Below, piece by piece: positions 1-10,031 of a stretch of DNA of 64,000 nt (position 1 is the first letter of the stretch; each line of letters begins with the position of its first letter). The stretch is from NCBI GenBank assembly GCA_947492575.1, contig CANLNK010000012.1:1-64000 (forward strand), written 5' to 3'. The notes beneath the pieces are model-generated. The model did not search any database. It saw only the letters and a program-made list of their open reading frames with translations, and had not been told where the DNA came from. The DNA is from an uncultured Thalassotalea sp. Its GTDB lineage: Bacteria > Pseudomonadota > Gammaproteobacteria > Enterobacterales > Alteromonadaceae. The position numbers were made by a program, and so were the translations under genes.

Positions 1-60
1 CATGATAACTAATTGTTAAAGAACTAAGTCTTTCGACTTAAACGAAACATCGCATTCGTG
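1..60 (-). promoter_or_regulatory. rRNA operon leader with boxA-like antitermination site
   Basis: Read on the minus strand, positions 24-11 give GTTCTTTAACAATT, the boxA-type sequence found just upstream of 16S rRNA in gammaproteobacteria. A small hairpin (AAGTC/GACTT, 26-39) lies beside it. The 16S gene itself should start just beyond the left edge and is not in the window. The assignment rests on boxA plus the two strong promoters at 115-142 and 276-303. Confidence 0.75.
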
Positions 61-114
61 TTTCGTGGAACTCTCTGCGTTAACCCGCTGGGTTGTCGTT
101 GAGAGCGGATGCGT

Positions 115-142
115 ATTCTACTCATCCCTGTTTTGATGTCAA
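115..142 (-). promoter_or_regulatory. rRNA operon promoter, proximal
   Basis: On the minus strand a perfect -35 TTGACA (142-137) is followed after 16 bp by TAGAAT (120-115). The initial transcribed region starts ACGCATCCGCTCTC. It is close in design to the second promoter at 276-303, and both fire toward the rRNA leader at the left edge. Confidence 0.75.
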
Positions 143-275
143 CAACTTTTTGAAAAACTTTTTATTAAAAATTAGTAAAATGTTTTTCTAAGTTATCTGA
201 CCCGTTTAACCGCTATATAAAGCTACTAAACTGTTCAAAACAGACTTCTTAGGTCTCCCTGAGAAGTGGATGCGC

Positions 276-303
276 ATTTTAGACATTTTTGTGGAGGCGT
301 CAA
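276..303 (-). promoter_or_regulatory. rRNA operon promoter, distal
   Basis: On the minus strand TTGACG (303-298), 16 bp spacer, TAAAAT (281-276), then GCGCATCCACTTCTC. The downstream stretch resembles that of the proximal promoter, as in tandem rrn P1/P2 arrangements. The interval 304-418 contains the start region of yrdA on the other strand and nothing else recognised. Confidence 0.7.
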
Positions 304-418
304 CACCTTTTTTGAATTAATTAACTGTTTGTCTAATTGTTCGCCACATTAGATAAAATAAGGCTTATTTAGCCTATTTTTTGTTATATTTAGGTAAATC
401 ATTAAGGAAACTACTCAA

Positions 419-958
419 ATGAAGAATATACGCCCTTATAAAGATAAACACCCTAAGTTATCGGATTCTAGCTATGTAGATCCTATGGCTGTTATTACCG
501 GAGACATTGAATTAGCAGAAAATACCAGCATATGGCCGTTTGTTGTTGCCAGAGGTGATGTTAACTTTATTCGTATCGGCAAAAATTCAAACGTTCAAGA
601 TAACTCCGTACTCCATGTTTCTAGACAGAGTGCGGTGAATCCTGACGGCTTTCCACTTATTATCGGAGAAGATGTATCAATTGGGCACAGTTGTACACTA
701 CATGGTTGCACGATCGGTGACCGCGTCATGGTAGGTATTGGCGCTATTGTATTAGATGGCGTCGTTGTAGAAGATAATGTTCTGATTGCAGCGGGTACAT
801 TAGTACCGCCACGTAAGCGATTAGAAAGCGGTTATCTCTATATGGGTAACCCTGCTAAGAAAGCTCGTCCACTGAAAGAAAGCGAAATTTCTTATCTCAA
901 TAAAACCGCTAGCAAATATGTAGAGCTTAAAAACGACTATTTAGCTGGAATGGAATAA
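419..958 (+). CDS. yrdA: gamma-class carbonic anhydrase family protein (YrdA/CaiE-like)
   Basis: A 179-residue left-handed beta-helix protein with hexapeptide repeats through residues 15-140. The gamma-carbonic anhydrase histidines are visible in VLHVSR and in IGHSCTLHGC. The family binds zinc between trimer subunits; CO2 hydration is plausible, but many YrdA members have no proven activity. Start ATG follows AAGGAAA with about 9 nt spacing. It sits beside the rRNA promoter region and is convergent with the DUF1488-aroE pair. yrdA next to aroE is a conserved order in Shewanella and relatives. Confidence 0.9.
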   Translation: MKNIRPYKDKHPKLSDSSYVDPMAVITGDIELAENTSIWPFVVARGDVNFIRIGKNSNVQDNSVLHVSRQSAVNPDGFPLIIGEDVSIGHSCTLHGCTIGDRVMVGIGAIVLDGVVVEDNVLIAAGTLVPPRKRLESGYLYMGNPAKKARPLKESEISYLNKTASKYVELKNDYLAGME

Positions 959-1005
959 GAGCTGAATAAATCAGCTCTATCTATACGGCAAATGAAATAC
1001 AGCTA

Positions 1006-1242
1006 CTAAGACTTCATATTAATATGTATTTCATTGCCTTCTAGTTCATTGTTCTCTAACCACAGCTCTGCTACTTCTTCCAAATCATACTTAGTACAGT
1101 TATCTATTTCTGATAAACGGCTTAATGATAGTGAATGGAAGTAGATTGTAATTGTCTGGCCCGCAACTAAACCACTAAGTCGCCAGCAATCCTGTTGTTG
1201 GTCGAATGCCAAATCATCATTAAATAAGATCGATTGATTCAT
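1006..1242 (-). CDS. DUF1488 family small protein (YrdB-like)
   Basis: A 78-residue acidic protein of unknown function. It matches the DUF1488 family by size, by composition (the central CWRLSG-type strand and an aromatic-rich strand TITIYFHS) and by its place directly downstream of aroE, where E. coli carries yrdB. It starts one base after the aroE stop, so the two are almost certainly cotranscribed and possibly translationally coupled. No signal peptide or membrane segment. Function remains unassigned. Confidence 0.75.
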   Translation of the reverse strand: MNQSILFNDDLAFDQQQDCWRLSGLVAGQTITIYFHSLSLSRLSEIDNCTKYDLEEVAELWLENNELEGNEIHINMKS

Positions 1243-1243
1243 A

Positions 1244-2065
1244 TTATCTACTCAGTTGCTCACGAAGTAAGGTTTCAACCGGACCCGTATCGGGTTTTAC
1301 TTCTCGCCAAACATAAAAGCTCTCAGCGGCCTGCCCCACCAACATACCAAGTCCATCAATCGCCTTTGCCACGCCGTTAGCTAAGGCCCAGTCGACAAAA
1401 ACGGTATTAGTTGCCTTGTATGACATATCGTAAGCAAAACCCTGGTCTTTAAATATGCTTGCAGGAATATCTGGCAACTCACCAAATAAACTTGAAGAGG
1501 AAGAGTTAATAACAAGATCAAACTCCCCTTGTTGATTAAGTTGCTCTGTGGTTAACGCTGTTATATTGCCATGCGATTTAAAATATTCGGCAAGTGCCTC
1601 CGCTTTACTATGGGTACGATTGGTAATGACGAGTACTTCAGGGTTTTGTTCGAGCAGTGGTTGAATAACCCCTCTTGCAGCACCTCCAGCTCCAATAAGT
1701 AGAACTCTTTTACCCAATGGCGCTGCGTGGTTTATTAAGTCTGCCAACAACCCCGCACCATCTGTATTATCACCACTAACACTACCATCACTATTAAAGC
1801 TTAACGTATTAACAGCTTGTGCTAGTTGTGCTCGTTCTGACAGGTGCGATGCCATCTCATACGCCTGTTCTTTGAACGGTGCAGTAACATTGGCACCTTT
1901 TCCACCTGCAGCTATAAAGCTTGTTATCGCGGATTGAAATTGATCTACTTCAGGCCCTATTGCGCTATACTCGAGCGCCTGCGATGTTTGCTTAGCAAAC
2001 TCTGTGTGTATAAATGGTGACTTAGATTGAGCAATCGGGTTGCCGAAAACCGCATATTTATCCAT
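1244..2065 (-). CDS. aroE: shikimate dehydrogenase (NADP+)
   Basis: About 273 residues. AroE reduces 3-dehydroshikimate to shikimate in aromatic amino acid biosynthesis. The substrate-side N-terminal domain begins YAVFGNPIAQSKSP, followed by NVTAPFKE with the catalytic lysine. The NADP-binding glycine-rich loop is LIGAGGAARG and the adenosine-phosphate side NRTHSKA. A TTG two codons further upstream (2071) would add only Met-Leu; ATG at 2065 fits the family N-terminus better. The start lies only 21 bp from the likely start of the divergent truncated hemoglobin gene. Confidence 0.95.
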   Translation of the reverse strand: MDKYAVFGNPIAQSKSPFIHTEFAKQTSQALEYSAIGPEVDQFQSAITSFIAAGGKGANVTAPFKEQAYEMASHLSERAQLAQAVNTLSFNSDGSVSGDNTDGAGLLADLINHAAPLGKRVLLIGAGGAARGVIQPLLEQNPEVLVITNRTHSKAEALAEYFKSHGNITALTTEQLNQQGEFDLVINSSSSSLFGELPDIPASIFKDQGFAYDMSYKATNTVFVDWALANGVAKAIDGLGMLVGQAAESFYVWREVKPDTGPVETLLREQLSR

Positions 2066-2086
2066 GAGCAATTAAAGGTTAGTGTT

Positions 2087-2548
2087 TTGTTTGGCATTAA
2101 AAAACTTTTCTCTGAAAAGAACAAGGAAAAGAGTAATTCTGATTCGTTATCTCCTAGTCCATCTGTGAATACTGATACACCTTACTATCTGATAGGTGGT
2201 GAAGAAGGTACAAGAGCCCTTTCAAAGGCTTTCTATCAAGAGATGTCGTCCAATATTCATCTACAAGAATTGCTAGCAGTGCATAAAGAGCCCTTGGAAG
2301 ATACTGAAGAGAAATTCTTTAAATACTTATCAGGTTGGCTGGGCGGTCCGCCACTGTTTGAAAATGAATATGGTCACCCCCGACTAAGAGCGAGACATTT
2401 ACACGTAAAAGTGACTAAGAAGCAACGCGATTTATGGATGTTATGCATGACAAAAGCGTTAGAGAAAACAGTCGAAAATGAGGAACTAAGAAAAGGCCTC
2501 GCGCAAAGCTTTAGTCAGCTCGCTACCCATATGATAAATAGCGACTAA
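2087..2548 (+). CDS. group 2 truncated hemoglobin
   Basis: A 2-on-2 globin that binds heme and oxygen or nitrogen oxides in the cytoplasm. The core begins YYLIGGEEGTRALSKAFY. The group 2 signature GHPRLRARHLHV holds the proximal histidine, and the family tryptophan follows in RDLWMLCM. I place the start at TTG 2087 (MFGIKKLFSEK, about 153 residues), because AAAGG lies 8 nt upstream and because the longer reading from TTG 2027 would run inside aroE on the other strand. The first 40 residues are charged and low in complexity. Its promoter must lie inside aroE. Confidence 0.85.
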   Translation: MFGIKKLFSEKNKEKSNSDSLSPSPSVNTDTPYYLIGGEEGTRALSKAFYQEMSSNIHLQELLAVHKEPLEDTEEKFFKYLSGWLGGPPLFENEYGHPRLRARHLHVKVTKKQRDLWMLCMTKALEKTVENEELRKGLAQSFSQLATHMINSD

Positions 2549-2607
2549 GTAATTTTTTCCTTAAGTGAAACGGTTTCGCAGCATCGAACTAACAGCAGAA
2601 TATAAAA

Positions 2608-2641
2608 ATGCAGCTAACACCACGTCAAGCGTTAGCTGCAT
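2608..2641. terminator. bidirectional rho-independent terminator between globin and ompW
   Basis: Perfect 11-bp stem ATGCAGCTAAC (2608-2618) / GTTAGCTGCAT (2631-2641), with A-rich DNA on the left and TTTGCTGTTT on the right. It lies between the convergent globin and ompW genes and can serve both. Confidence 0.75.
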
Positions 2642-2675
2642 TTGCTGTTTATTTAACTCGTATGAAAACGTTTGT

Positions 2676-3386
2676 TTAGAATTTGTAGCCAACCATTAAT
2701 GAAAATACTACTGGATCTACTTCTACGTCTGCAGAACCTTTAATGTCTTCACCAATTTTGAAGCTAACGTCTGAGTCAATGTCGATGTAACGAACTGACG
2801 CATTAACCATCCAGTTATCATTCAGTTGGTAATCTGCACCAACTTGGAATGCTAAGCCGAAAGAACCATCTAATTCTAGGTCGTTAAAGCCTAAGCTTTT
2901 TGGCGCAGCTTTAAATTCTTCATCGAAGAAGATTGTGTAGTTTAAGCCTGCACCTACGTATGGTAGGAACGCAGAGTTAGTATCGAAGTAGTAAAGTGCA
3001 CTTACTGTCGGTGGTAAGTGTGTAACCTCTGCTAATGTAATACCGTCTACATCTAAGCCTTCCACACCAAATACGCCAGCAGCGATACCTTGAGGATCGT
3101 GAATAGCAACATCATGTTTAAATGGAGTCGCCGCAAGTACTTCTACCGCCCAGTTTGAATCTAAGAAATAAACGAAGTTTAAACCTAACTGTGCATTGTC
3201 ATCGACAGAAACTGAAAGTGGTGTGTCGCCACCTAGCGCTTCTACATATACGCCTGCTTTGTCGCTGCTAGGATCAACGCTAGTGTAACCACCGCGAACA
3301 ACGAAATCGCCAGCTTGGTAACCTTGCGCGAAAGCGCCAACAGAAAGAGTAGAAAGTACTGCTAGTGTAATAAGACTTTTTTTCAT
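2676..3386 (-). CDS. ompW: OmpW family outer membrane protein
   Basis: A 236-residue protein with a clean signal peptide (MKKSLITLAVLSTLSVGAFA, cleavage after AFA near residue 20). The mature part has alternating strands ending in an aromatic residue (VFSLMVGYKF), as needed for an eight-stranded OmpW barrel. The family signature region VLAATPFKHDV is visible. OmpW proteins form narrow hydrophobic channels and are linked to stress and respiratory regulation. SD AAGGGGAT precedes the ATG. Two FNR-like boxes lie 57-131 bp upstream of the start codon, suggesting oxygen control. Confidence 0.9.
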   Translation of the reverse strand: MKKSLITLAVLSTLSVGAFAQGYQAGDFVVRGGYTSVDPSSDKAGVYVEALGGDTPLSVSVDDNAQLGLNFVYFLDSNWAVEVLAATPFKHDVAIHDPQGIAAGVFGVEGLDVDGITLAEVTHLPPTVSALYYFDTNSAFLPYVGAGLNYTIFFDEEFKAAPKSLGFNDLELDGSFGLAFQVGADYQLNDNWMVNASVRYIDIDSDVSFKIGEDIKGSADVEVDPVVFSLMVGYKF

Positions 3387-3442
3387 GAGAGTATCCCCTT
3401 AAATAATTACTGAGCATAGTACGGATTCTTCGAAGTGAAATA

Positions 3443-3456
3443 TTGATTTACCTCAA
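3443..3456 (-). promoter_or_regulatory. FNR-like box, ompW-proximal
   Basis: TTGATTTACCTCAA matches the FNR consensus TTGAT-N4-ATCAA at 9 of 10 specified bases. It lies 57-70 bp upstream of the ompW start codon. FNR binding is inferred from the motif only; no fnr gene is in the window. Confidence 0.5.
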
Positions 3457-3503
3457 ACAAAAAAAGCATAACTAAGGGGTATAGACGTTTTACGCGTTAA
3501 ATA

Positions 3504-3517
3504 CTGATCTAAATCAA
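3504..3517 (-). promoter_or_regulatory. FNR-like box, ompW-distal
   Basis: On the minus strand TTGATTTAGATCAG, again 9 of 10 bases of the FNR consensus. It is 118-131 bp upstream of ompW and 61 bp from the proximal box, close to six helical turns centre to centre. The two could act together. Confidence 0.5.
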
Positions 3518-3584
3518 GAAAAGTATGTCAACTTAATGGAACTAGTGAGAGTGAAATAAAGTGACAAACAAAGAGAGTGTGATT

Positions 3585-3622
3585 TTTTACCCTGCGATAT
3601 TGATGTAGACGCAGGGTAAAAA
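3585..3622 (-). terminator. terminator of the tsaC-hemF operon
   Basis: A long stem TTTTACCCTGCG (3585-3596) pairs with CGCAGGGTAAAA (3610-3621), followed on the minus strand by a T-run. It lies 30 bp beyond the hemF stop and upstream of ompW, so it separates the two transcription units. Confidence 0.75.
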
Positions 3623-3653
3623 CTAATTTGAGGGCTTACTGACGCTTCGTTAC

Positions 3654-5126
<1,473 letters not shown>

Positions 5127-5134
<8 letters not shown>

Positions 5135-5690
5135 ATTGTTTAGGCGCTAGTTTATCATTTTTTCCAATATGAGCCAGCTGGCAATGATCTTCATAGACTG
5201 AGCAGTAGCAGACAAAGACATCAAGCTTTTCATCTAAAATAGCCGTCACTTTTCGAAATTCTTGTCCTGATTTGGGTTCGTTATATCTAACAGTGAACAG
5301 ATTTACCGAAGAGCCCGTGGGGACTAGATCGCCTTTCTTGATGCTACCGTCCATCGTTAATAAGGATGCTGTATCCAGTCCAGTATGTTGCAGCGCATTC
5401 ATGGTTTGTTCAAAATAAGTTGTAAAACCATTGGCTTGAAAGACACGCTCTTTTTTATTGTTAAAATAGACATCAAATGATGTAACTTTTGCAGGACCAA
5501 GACCAACACTTTTTATACCAAGTTCGATAAATGCATTTTCACCAGAAAAGTTGCGTTCACTGTAAACGCTTAAGCTTGGCATCACAGCCGTTCGATTATG
5601 ATGTCTAAATTCGTAACCTTCCCATACAGTTAATAATACCGCAATAAATGCAACGCCAAGAGCCGCATAATCCTTATCAATCCTAATCAT
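5127..5690 (-). CDS. unknown protein with one N-terminal membrane segment
   Basis: 187 residues, not recognised. A hydrophobic stretch at about residues 9-24 ([14 protein letters not shown]) can anchor it in the inner membrane. The remainder looks like a beta-rich exported domain ([18 protein letters not shown]). A C-terminal cluster of four cysteines ([10 protein letters not shown] ... CG) could form disulfides or bind metal. It is the first gene of an overlapping tsaC-hemF unit, a position where relatives usually have no such gene. A tie to heme or tRNA metabolism is not supported beyond the arrangement. Confidence 0.7.
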
Positions 5691-5762
5691 GTGAAAAACT
5701 TACCCTTTAATTTGGAGCTAATATATCAGCTTTTACCTAATGCACTACAGGTGAAATAAAAA

Positions 5763-5788
5763 GAGGATAAAAGCCCCCTTTTATCCTC
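5763..5788 (-). terminator. terminator of the acyl-CoA ligase gene
   Basis: Perfect 11-bp stem GAGGATAAAAG (5763-5773) / CTTTTATCCTC (5778-5788) with a 4-nt loop. It is followed on the minus strand by TTTTTATTTC, a textbook rho-independent terminator 35 bp after the stop. Confidence 0.85.
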
Positions 5789-5823
5789 AATATTAATATA
5801 TAAGCTTTCACATCAAAAATCTG

Positions 5824-7455
5824 CTAATAACCAAAGAGTACTTTTACTTTTTCTCGTAACACAAACTTTTGAATTTTGCCGGTTGAGGTTTTGGGTAAAT
5901 CACTGAACACGATACTTTTCGGTGCCTTAAATCTCGCCATGTGTTCACGGCAAAACTCAATCACTTCGTCTTCACTTAATACAAAGCCATCCTTAACCGT
6001 GACAAAAGCACATGGCGTTTCGCCCCACTTTTCATCAGGACGGGCAACAACGGCAGCTTCTAAAATAGCTGGGTGTTGATATAGGACACCTTCTACTTCT
6101 ACTGATGAAATGTTTTCACCGCCCGAGATAATAATGTCCTTAGAGCGATCGCGAATTTCAATAAAGCCATCCGGGTGTTTTACCGCTAGGTCACCAGAAT
6201 GGAACCATCCATCAGCAAATGCACTTTCCGTTGCGGTCTCATTTTTGAGATAACCCTTCATCGTGGTGTTACCGCGGAACATGATTTCACCGATAGTTTC
6301 AGCATCTGCTGGCACTGGCTCCATTGTTTCGGGGTCAAGCACATCAACCGCTTCTTCGGTTGGGTAACGAACGCCCTGCCTTGCTTTTAACGCAGCTCGC
6401 TCATCACTATCTTTATCATCCCATTCAGACTTCCACTCACTTACAACGCAAGGGCCATAAACTTCGGTTAGCCCATAGGTTTGCGTGATATCGAAACCAA
6501 GGCTCTCCATGCCTTTGATCACGGCAGCCGGAGGTGGTGCACCAGCAGTCATTACTTTGATGTTTCTTGGTACGCCCGTCAGGTATTCTTGATCAGCATT
6601 CATGATCATATTCAGCACAATAGGTGCGCCGCAAAAATGGGTCACATGATGCTCTTTCATAGCGGTCGTGATTGCACCGACTTCAACTTGACGCAAACAC
6701 ACTTGCGTGCCGCCGACAGCAACGATAGTCCATGGGAAACACCAACCATTACAGTGGAACATGGGTAGTGTCCACAAATAAACAGGAGGCTCTGGCATTG
6801 GCCATATAAGTGTATGACCTAATGCATTTAAGTAGGCACCACGATGCGAATAAACAACGCCTTTCGGGTTGCCTGTCGTGCCAGAGGTATAGTTAAGTGC
6901 CATCGCCTGCCACTCATCAGTAATGAAGTTATCTTCAAAAACATCATCACCTTCTTTTAGCAGCGCATCAAAATCTAGCTCACCAATTTTGGCACTCGGC
7001 TCTGTGCATTCTGGATCGACAATATCGATGACTAAAGGCTGACGAGTTGAAAGTGCCAGTGCTTTTCGCATTACATCGGAAAAAGCGGTATCTACAAGTA
7101 AGACATCACATTCACCGTGGTCAAGAATAAAGGCTAATGCTTGTGCATCTAATCGGGTGTTTAGAGAGTTGAGCACTGCGCCTGTCATAGGCACAGCGAA
7201 ATGTGCCTCAATGAATGCTGGAATATTAGCCGCAATTATCGCCACAGTATCACCTGTTTTGACGCCACGCTTAACAAGTGCGCTAGCAAAACGATTTACC
7301 TCTACTTGGAATGTACGATAGCTGATATGGCGGCTACCGTGGATTATTGCGGTACGGTCGGGAAAAACAGATGCTGTGCGACTAAGAAAATTAATAGGTG
7401 TAAGCGGAACACTATTCGCTTGGCATTGCTCTAAGCCGTGTTGATAAATATTCAT
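5824..7455 (-). CDS. AMP-forming acyl-CoA synthetase (medium/long-chain fatty acid or DmdB-like)
   Basis: 543-residue ANL-superfamily enzyme activating a carboxylic acid to its CoA thioester through an acyl-adenylate. The ATP-binding loop YTSGTTGNPKG is at residues 189-199, TQTYGLTEVYGP gives the A5 motif, DGWFHSGDLAV the A7 motif. The catalytic lysine is K527 in STGKIQK near the C-terminus. The N-terminus and overall type resemble fatty-acid and methylmercaptopropionate-CoA ligases (DmdB-like); substrate cannot be decided from sequence. Single-gene unit with its own terminator, divergent from purE. Confidence 0.85.
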   Translation of the reverse strand: MNIYQHGLEQCQANSVPLTPINFLSRTASVFPDRTAIIHGSRHISYRTFQVEVNRFASALVKRGVKTGDTVAIIAANIPAFIEAHFAVPMTGAVLNSLNTRLDAQALAFILDHGECDVLLVDTAFSDVMRKALALSTRQPLVIDIVDPECTEPSAKIGELDFDALLKEGDDVFEDNFITDEWQAMALNYTSGTTGNPKGVVYSHRGAYLNALGHTLIWPMPEPPVYLWTLPMFHCNGWCFPWTIVAVGGTQVCLRQVEVGAITTAMKEHHVTHFCGAPIVLNMIMNADQEYLTGVPRNIKVMTAGAPPPAAVIKGMESLGFDITQTYGLTEVYGPCVVSEWKSEWDDKDSDERAALKARQGVRYPTEEAVDVLDPETMEPVPADAETIGEIMFRGNTTMKGYLKNETATESAFADGWFHSGDLAVKHPDGFIEIRDRSKDIIISGGENISSVEVEGVLYQHPAILEAAVVARPDEKWGETPCAFVTVKDGFVLSEDEVIEFCREHMARFKAPKSIVFSDLPKTSTGKIQKFVLREKVKVLFGY

Positions 7456-7682
7456 GATGCCCTCTACAATCTTGTCGATTTCGCAGCCAGCTTACCAAGT
7501 TGAAAATTTATTAAAATCATCCTTTAGTCTAATAGAAAAATTGTCCATTTGGTCAGTATTTTAGGGACTATAATTTGTGTAGCGATGATTCCGTATACAG
7601 ATAAACACAGGTATAATGCGCGACCATCTAATGGGTTGCATAACCTTTACTCTTTTAGTTTTACATTAAGGGCGCTTCTAAA

Positions 7683-8165
7683 ATGAAAGTCGGTATTATC
7701 ATGGGGTCAAAATCAGATTGGCCAACAATGAAACACGCAGCAGAGATGTTAGATTTATTCGGTGTTCCGTACGAAACCAAAGTCGTTTCTGCACACCGTA
7801 CACCTCACTTGCTAGCAGAATATGCCGAAAGCGCTAAAGACAGAGGTATTAAAGTCATTATCGCTGGCGCTGGTGGTGCAGCTCACCTACCTGGCATGAC
7901 AGCAGCATACACTAGCTTACCAGTGCTAGGCGTACCTGTTCAGTCAAAAGCGTTAAGTGGCCAAGATTCTTTACTATCAATTGTTCAAATGCCGAAAGGG
8001 ATCGCCGTTGGTACATTAGCTATTGGTAACGCTGGTGCGGCTAACTCAGGTTTACTTGCAGCACAGATTATCGGTACACACGATGATACAGTGATGGCAG
8101 CGGTTGAAAAGTTCCGCACTGAGCAAACCGAGACTATTTTAAGCAACCCAAACCCAGCCGAATAG
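7683..8165 (+). CDS. purE: N5-carboxyaminoimidazole ribonucleotide mutase
   Basis: 160 residues, class I PurE. It converts N5-CAIR made by PurK to CAIR in purine synthesis. Motifs [16 protein letters not shown] (residues 8-23) and SAHRTP (36-41, with the catalytic histidine) are intact, as is [16 protein letters not shown]. It is followed 8 bp later by purK. A TATAAT-like hexamer lies at 7612-7617, but no convincing -35 element or PurR box is seen in 7456-7682. Confidence 0.97.
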   Translation: MKVGIIMGSKSDWPTMKHAAEMLDLFGVPYETKVVSAHRTPHLLAEYAESAKDRGIKVIIAGAGGAAHLPGMTAAYTSLPVLGVPVQSKALSGQDSLLSIVQMPKGIAVGTLAIGNAGAANSGLLAAQIIGTHDDTVMAAVEKFRTEQTETILSNPNPAE

Positions 8166-8173
8166 GTATTGCA

Positions 8174-9325
8174 ATGAATGTATTAATTTTAGGTGCAGGT
8201 CAACTCGCAAGAATGATGGCTTTAGCAGCTAAACCATTAAACATTAACGTGCTTGCTTATGATGTTGGCAGCGAGACGGTAGTCAATCCACTTGACTTGA
8301 CCCAGTCATTTGGCGATCTGAACGCCGGCATTGAATTCGCTGATAGTATTACCGCAGAGTTTGAGCATATTGCACATGACGTGTTGGCCGTTTGTGAATC
8401 TTCTGGCAAATTACGACCGAATAGCCAAGCCATCAAAACTGGCGGTGATAGACGATTAGAAAAGGAATTACTCGAGCAGCAACAAGTTGCTAATGCCAAG
8501 CACCAGATCATTGAATCGAAAGCTGACTTTGACCAAGCATTAGCAACACTCTCATTACCATTAATTTTAAAGAGCGCACTTGCAGGTTACGACGGTAAGG
8601 GCCAGTGGCGTTTGAAGTCACTTGAACAAGCCGACGATATTTGGACTGATATCGAAGCGTTTTTCGCAGGTGGTGAGCAAGGTGTAAAACACGCCGTAGT
8701 CGCAGAGCAAATGGTACCATTCGATCGTGAAGTGTCACTTGTTGGTATGAGAGACGCACAGGGCAATACGAAAGTTTACCCACTTGTCGAGAATCACCAT
8801 ACCGACGGCGTATTAACAGTTACCGTAGCAATTGAAAACAATGAAGCACTGCAGCAACAAGCGCAGGCAATGTTTGATAACGTTGCAAACGCACTCAATT
8901 ATGTTGGAGTACTTGCGATTGAATTCTTCCAAGTAGGCGATCAACTGCTTGTTAATGAAATTGCACCACGTGTTCATAATTCGGGTCACTGGACACAGCA
9001 AGGTGCAGATACTTGCCAATTTGAAAATCATATCCGTGCGGTTGCTGGCTTGCCATTAGGGAGCGGTAATCTTGTAAGACCAACGGCCATGATTAACATT
9101 TTAGGTGAAGATACTGTGCCTAATGCTATTTTATCTGTGCCGAGCGTAAGCTTGCATTGGTATGGAAAAGGTAAACGTCCCGGTCGCAAAATGGGACACA
9201 TCAATGTTTCTGCATCAAACAATACAGAATTGGCTGAAAGGCTAACGGAAGTCGCAGAAATGTTGCCTTCGACAGCATTTTCAGATATTCAAGCATATGC
9301 CAAAGGCTTGATAGGTAAACTATAG
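8174..9325 (+). CDS. purK: 5-(carboxyamino)imidazole ribonucleotide synthase
   Basis: 383-residue ATP-grasp enzyme that makes N5-CAIR from AIR, bicarbonate and ATP. The N-terminal Rossmann motif LILGAGQLARMMALAA is followed by the ATP-grasp block LPLILKSALAGYDGKGQW and the metal-binding region EIAPRVHNSGHWT. Length is slightly above E. coli PurK (355). It forms the purEK operon with the gene before it and ends convergent to yrdD with only 33 bp between stops. Confidence 0.96.
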   Translation: MNVLILGAGQLARMMALAAKPLNINVLAYDVGSETVVNPLDLTQSFGDLNAGIEFADSITAEFEHIAHDVLAVCESSGKLRPNSQAIKTGGDRRLEKELLEQQQVANAKHQIIESKADFDQALATLSLPLILKSALAGYDGKGQWRLKSLEQADDIWTDIEAFFAGGEQGVKHAVVAEQMVPFDREVSLVGMRDAQGNTKVYPLVENHHTDGVLTVTVAIENNEALQQQAQAMFDNVANALNYVGVLAIEFFQVGDQLLVNEIAPRVHNSGHWTQQGADTCQFENHIRAVAGLPLGSGNLVRPTAMINILGEDTVPNAILSVPSVSLHWYGKGKRPGRKMGHINVSASNNTELAERLTEVAEMLPSTAFSDIQAYAKGLIGKL

Positions 9326-9358
9326 ACCTCAAGGCGAAGCCTGAATAAAAAGCCTAGC

Positions 9359-9931
9359 TTATTGTGCTGATTGAAAGTGACCACACTTTTTATCAGCACA
9401 CTGCAGTTTTTCACCACTGGCCATTTGGCGTTTCAACAACAACTCGAAGCCACATTTTTCACAACTCCCCTTCACCGGTTCGTGATTCACCGCAAATTTA
9501 CATTTAGGGTAAGTGTCACAAGGGTAAAAGGCTTTTCCATAGCGTGTGGTTTTCTTTGTTAGGTGACCTTTTTTACAACTTGGACACGTTACCTCATCAC
9601 TAGTATCAGCGTCGTCATCACCCTCGTGTTCGATATGATGGCAGGCTGGGAAGTTTGTACAACCGATAAACATTCCGTAGCGGCCTTGCTTGACAGCGAG
9701 TTCGTGTCCGCATTCAGGGCACTCAGAACCAGGTAATACACGATCTTCAACTTTGGTTTGTTCGTGTACAGGCCTTGTATATTGACAGGTTGGATAGTTA
9801 GAGCAGCCAATAAATGCGCCCGACTTACCGCGCTTGATCAGTAATTCACTACCACACTCTGGACATACGCCATACGCTTGCTCTAAGGCATGCTCGTGTT
9901 GAGAAAATAATGGATCATCTGATTGCGACAT
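9359..9931 (-). CDS. yrdD: YrdD-like protein with four topoisomerase-type zinc ribbons
   Basis: 190 residues composed almost entirely of C4 zinc ribbons like those at the C-terminus of DNA topoisomerase I. Four units begin CPECGSELL, CPECGHELA, CPSCKKGHL and CEKCGFELL, each closing with a second C-x(n)-C pair (for example GCSNYPTC). No catalytic topoisomerase domain is present. It probably binds single-stranded nucleic acid; a direct role is not established. It is the last gene of dprA-smg-yrdD. Confidence 0.85.
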   Translation of the reverse strand: MSQSDDPLFSQHEHALEQAYGVCPECGSELLIKRGKSGAFIGCSNYPTCQYTRPVHEQTKVEDRVLPGSECPECGHELAVKQGRYGMFIGCTNFPACHHIEHEGDDDADTSDEVTCPSCKKGHLTKKTTRYGKAFYPCDTYPKCKFAVNHEPVKGSCEKCGFELLLKRQMASGEKLQCADKKCGHFQSAQ

Positions 9932-10031
9932 AAGTAGATTAAGTTAGGTAGATTGAGTTTCGAAAAACAACTAGGCGCCATTATGCCATATAAGCAGGCA
10001 TGCTAAAACAACCCTAGAAAGAGAAGAGCCG

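Noticed and set aside
2027-2086. N-terminal extension of the truncated hemoglobin
   Set aside because: It would start at a TTG inside aroE without an SD, while TTG 2087 has AAAGG well placed and gives a family-like N-terminus.
7456-7682. PurR operator upstream of purE
   Set aside because: No sequence near the PurR consensus was found; only TATAAT-like hexamers without a good -35.
9333-9343. Terminator after purK
   Set aside because: AGGC-GAA-GCCT is only a 4-bp stem and the following A-rich sequence lacks a T-run.
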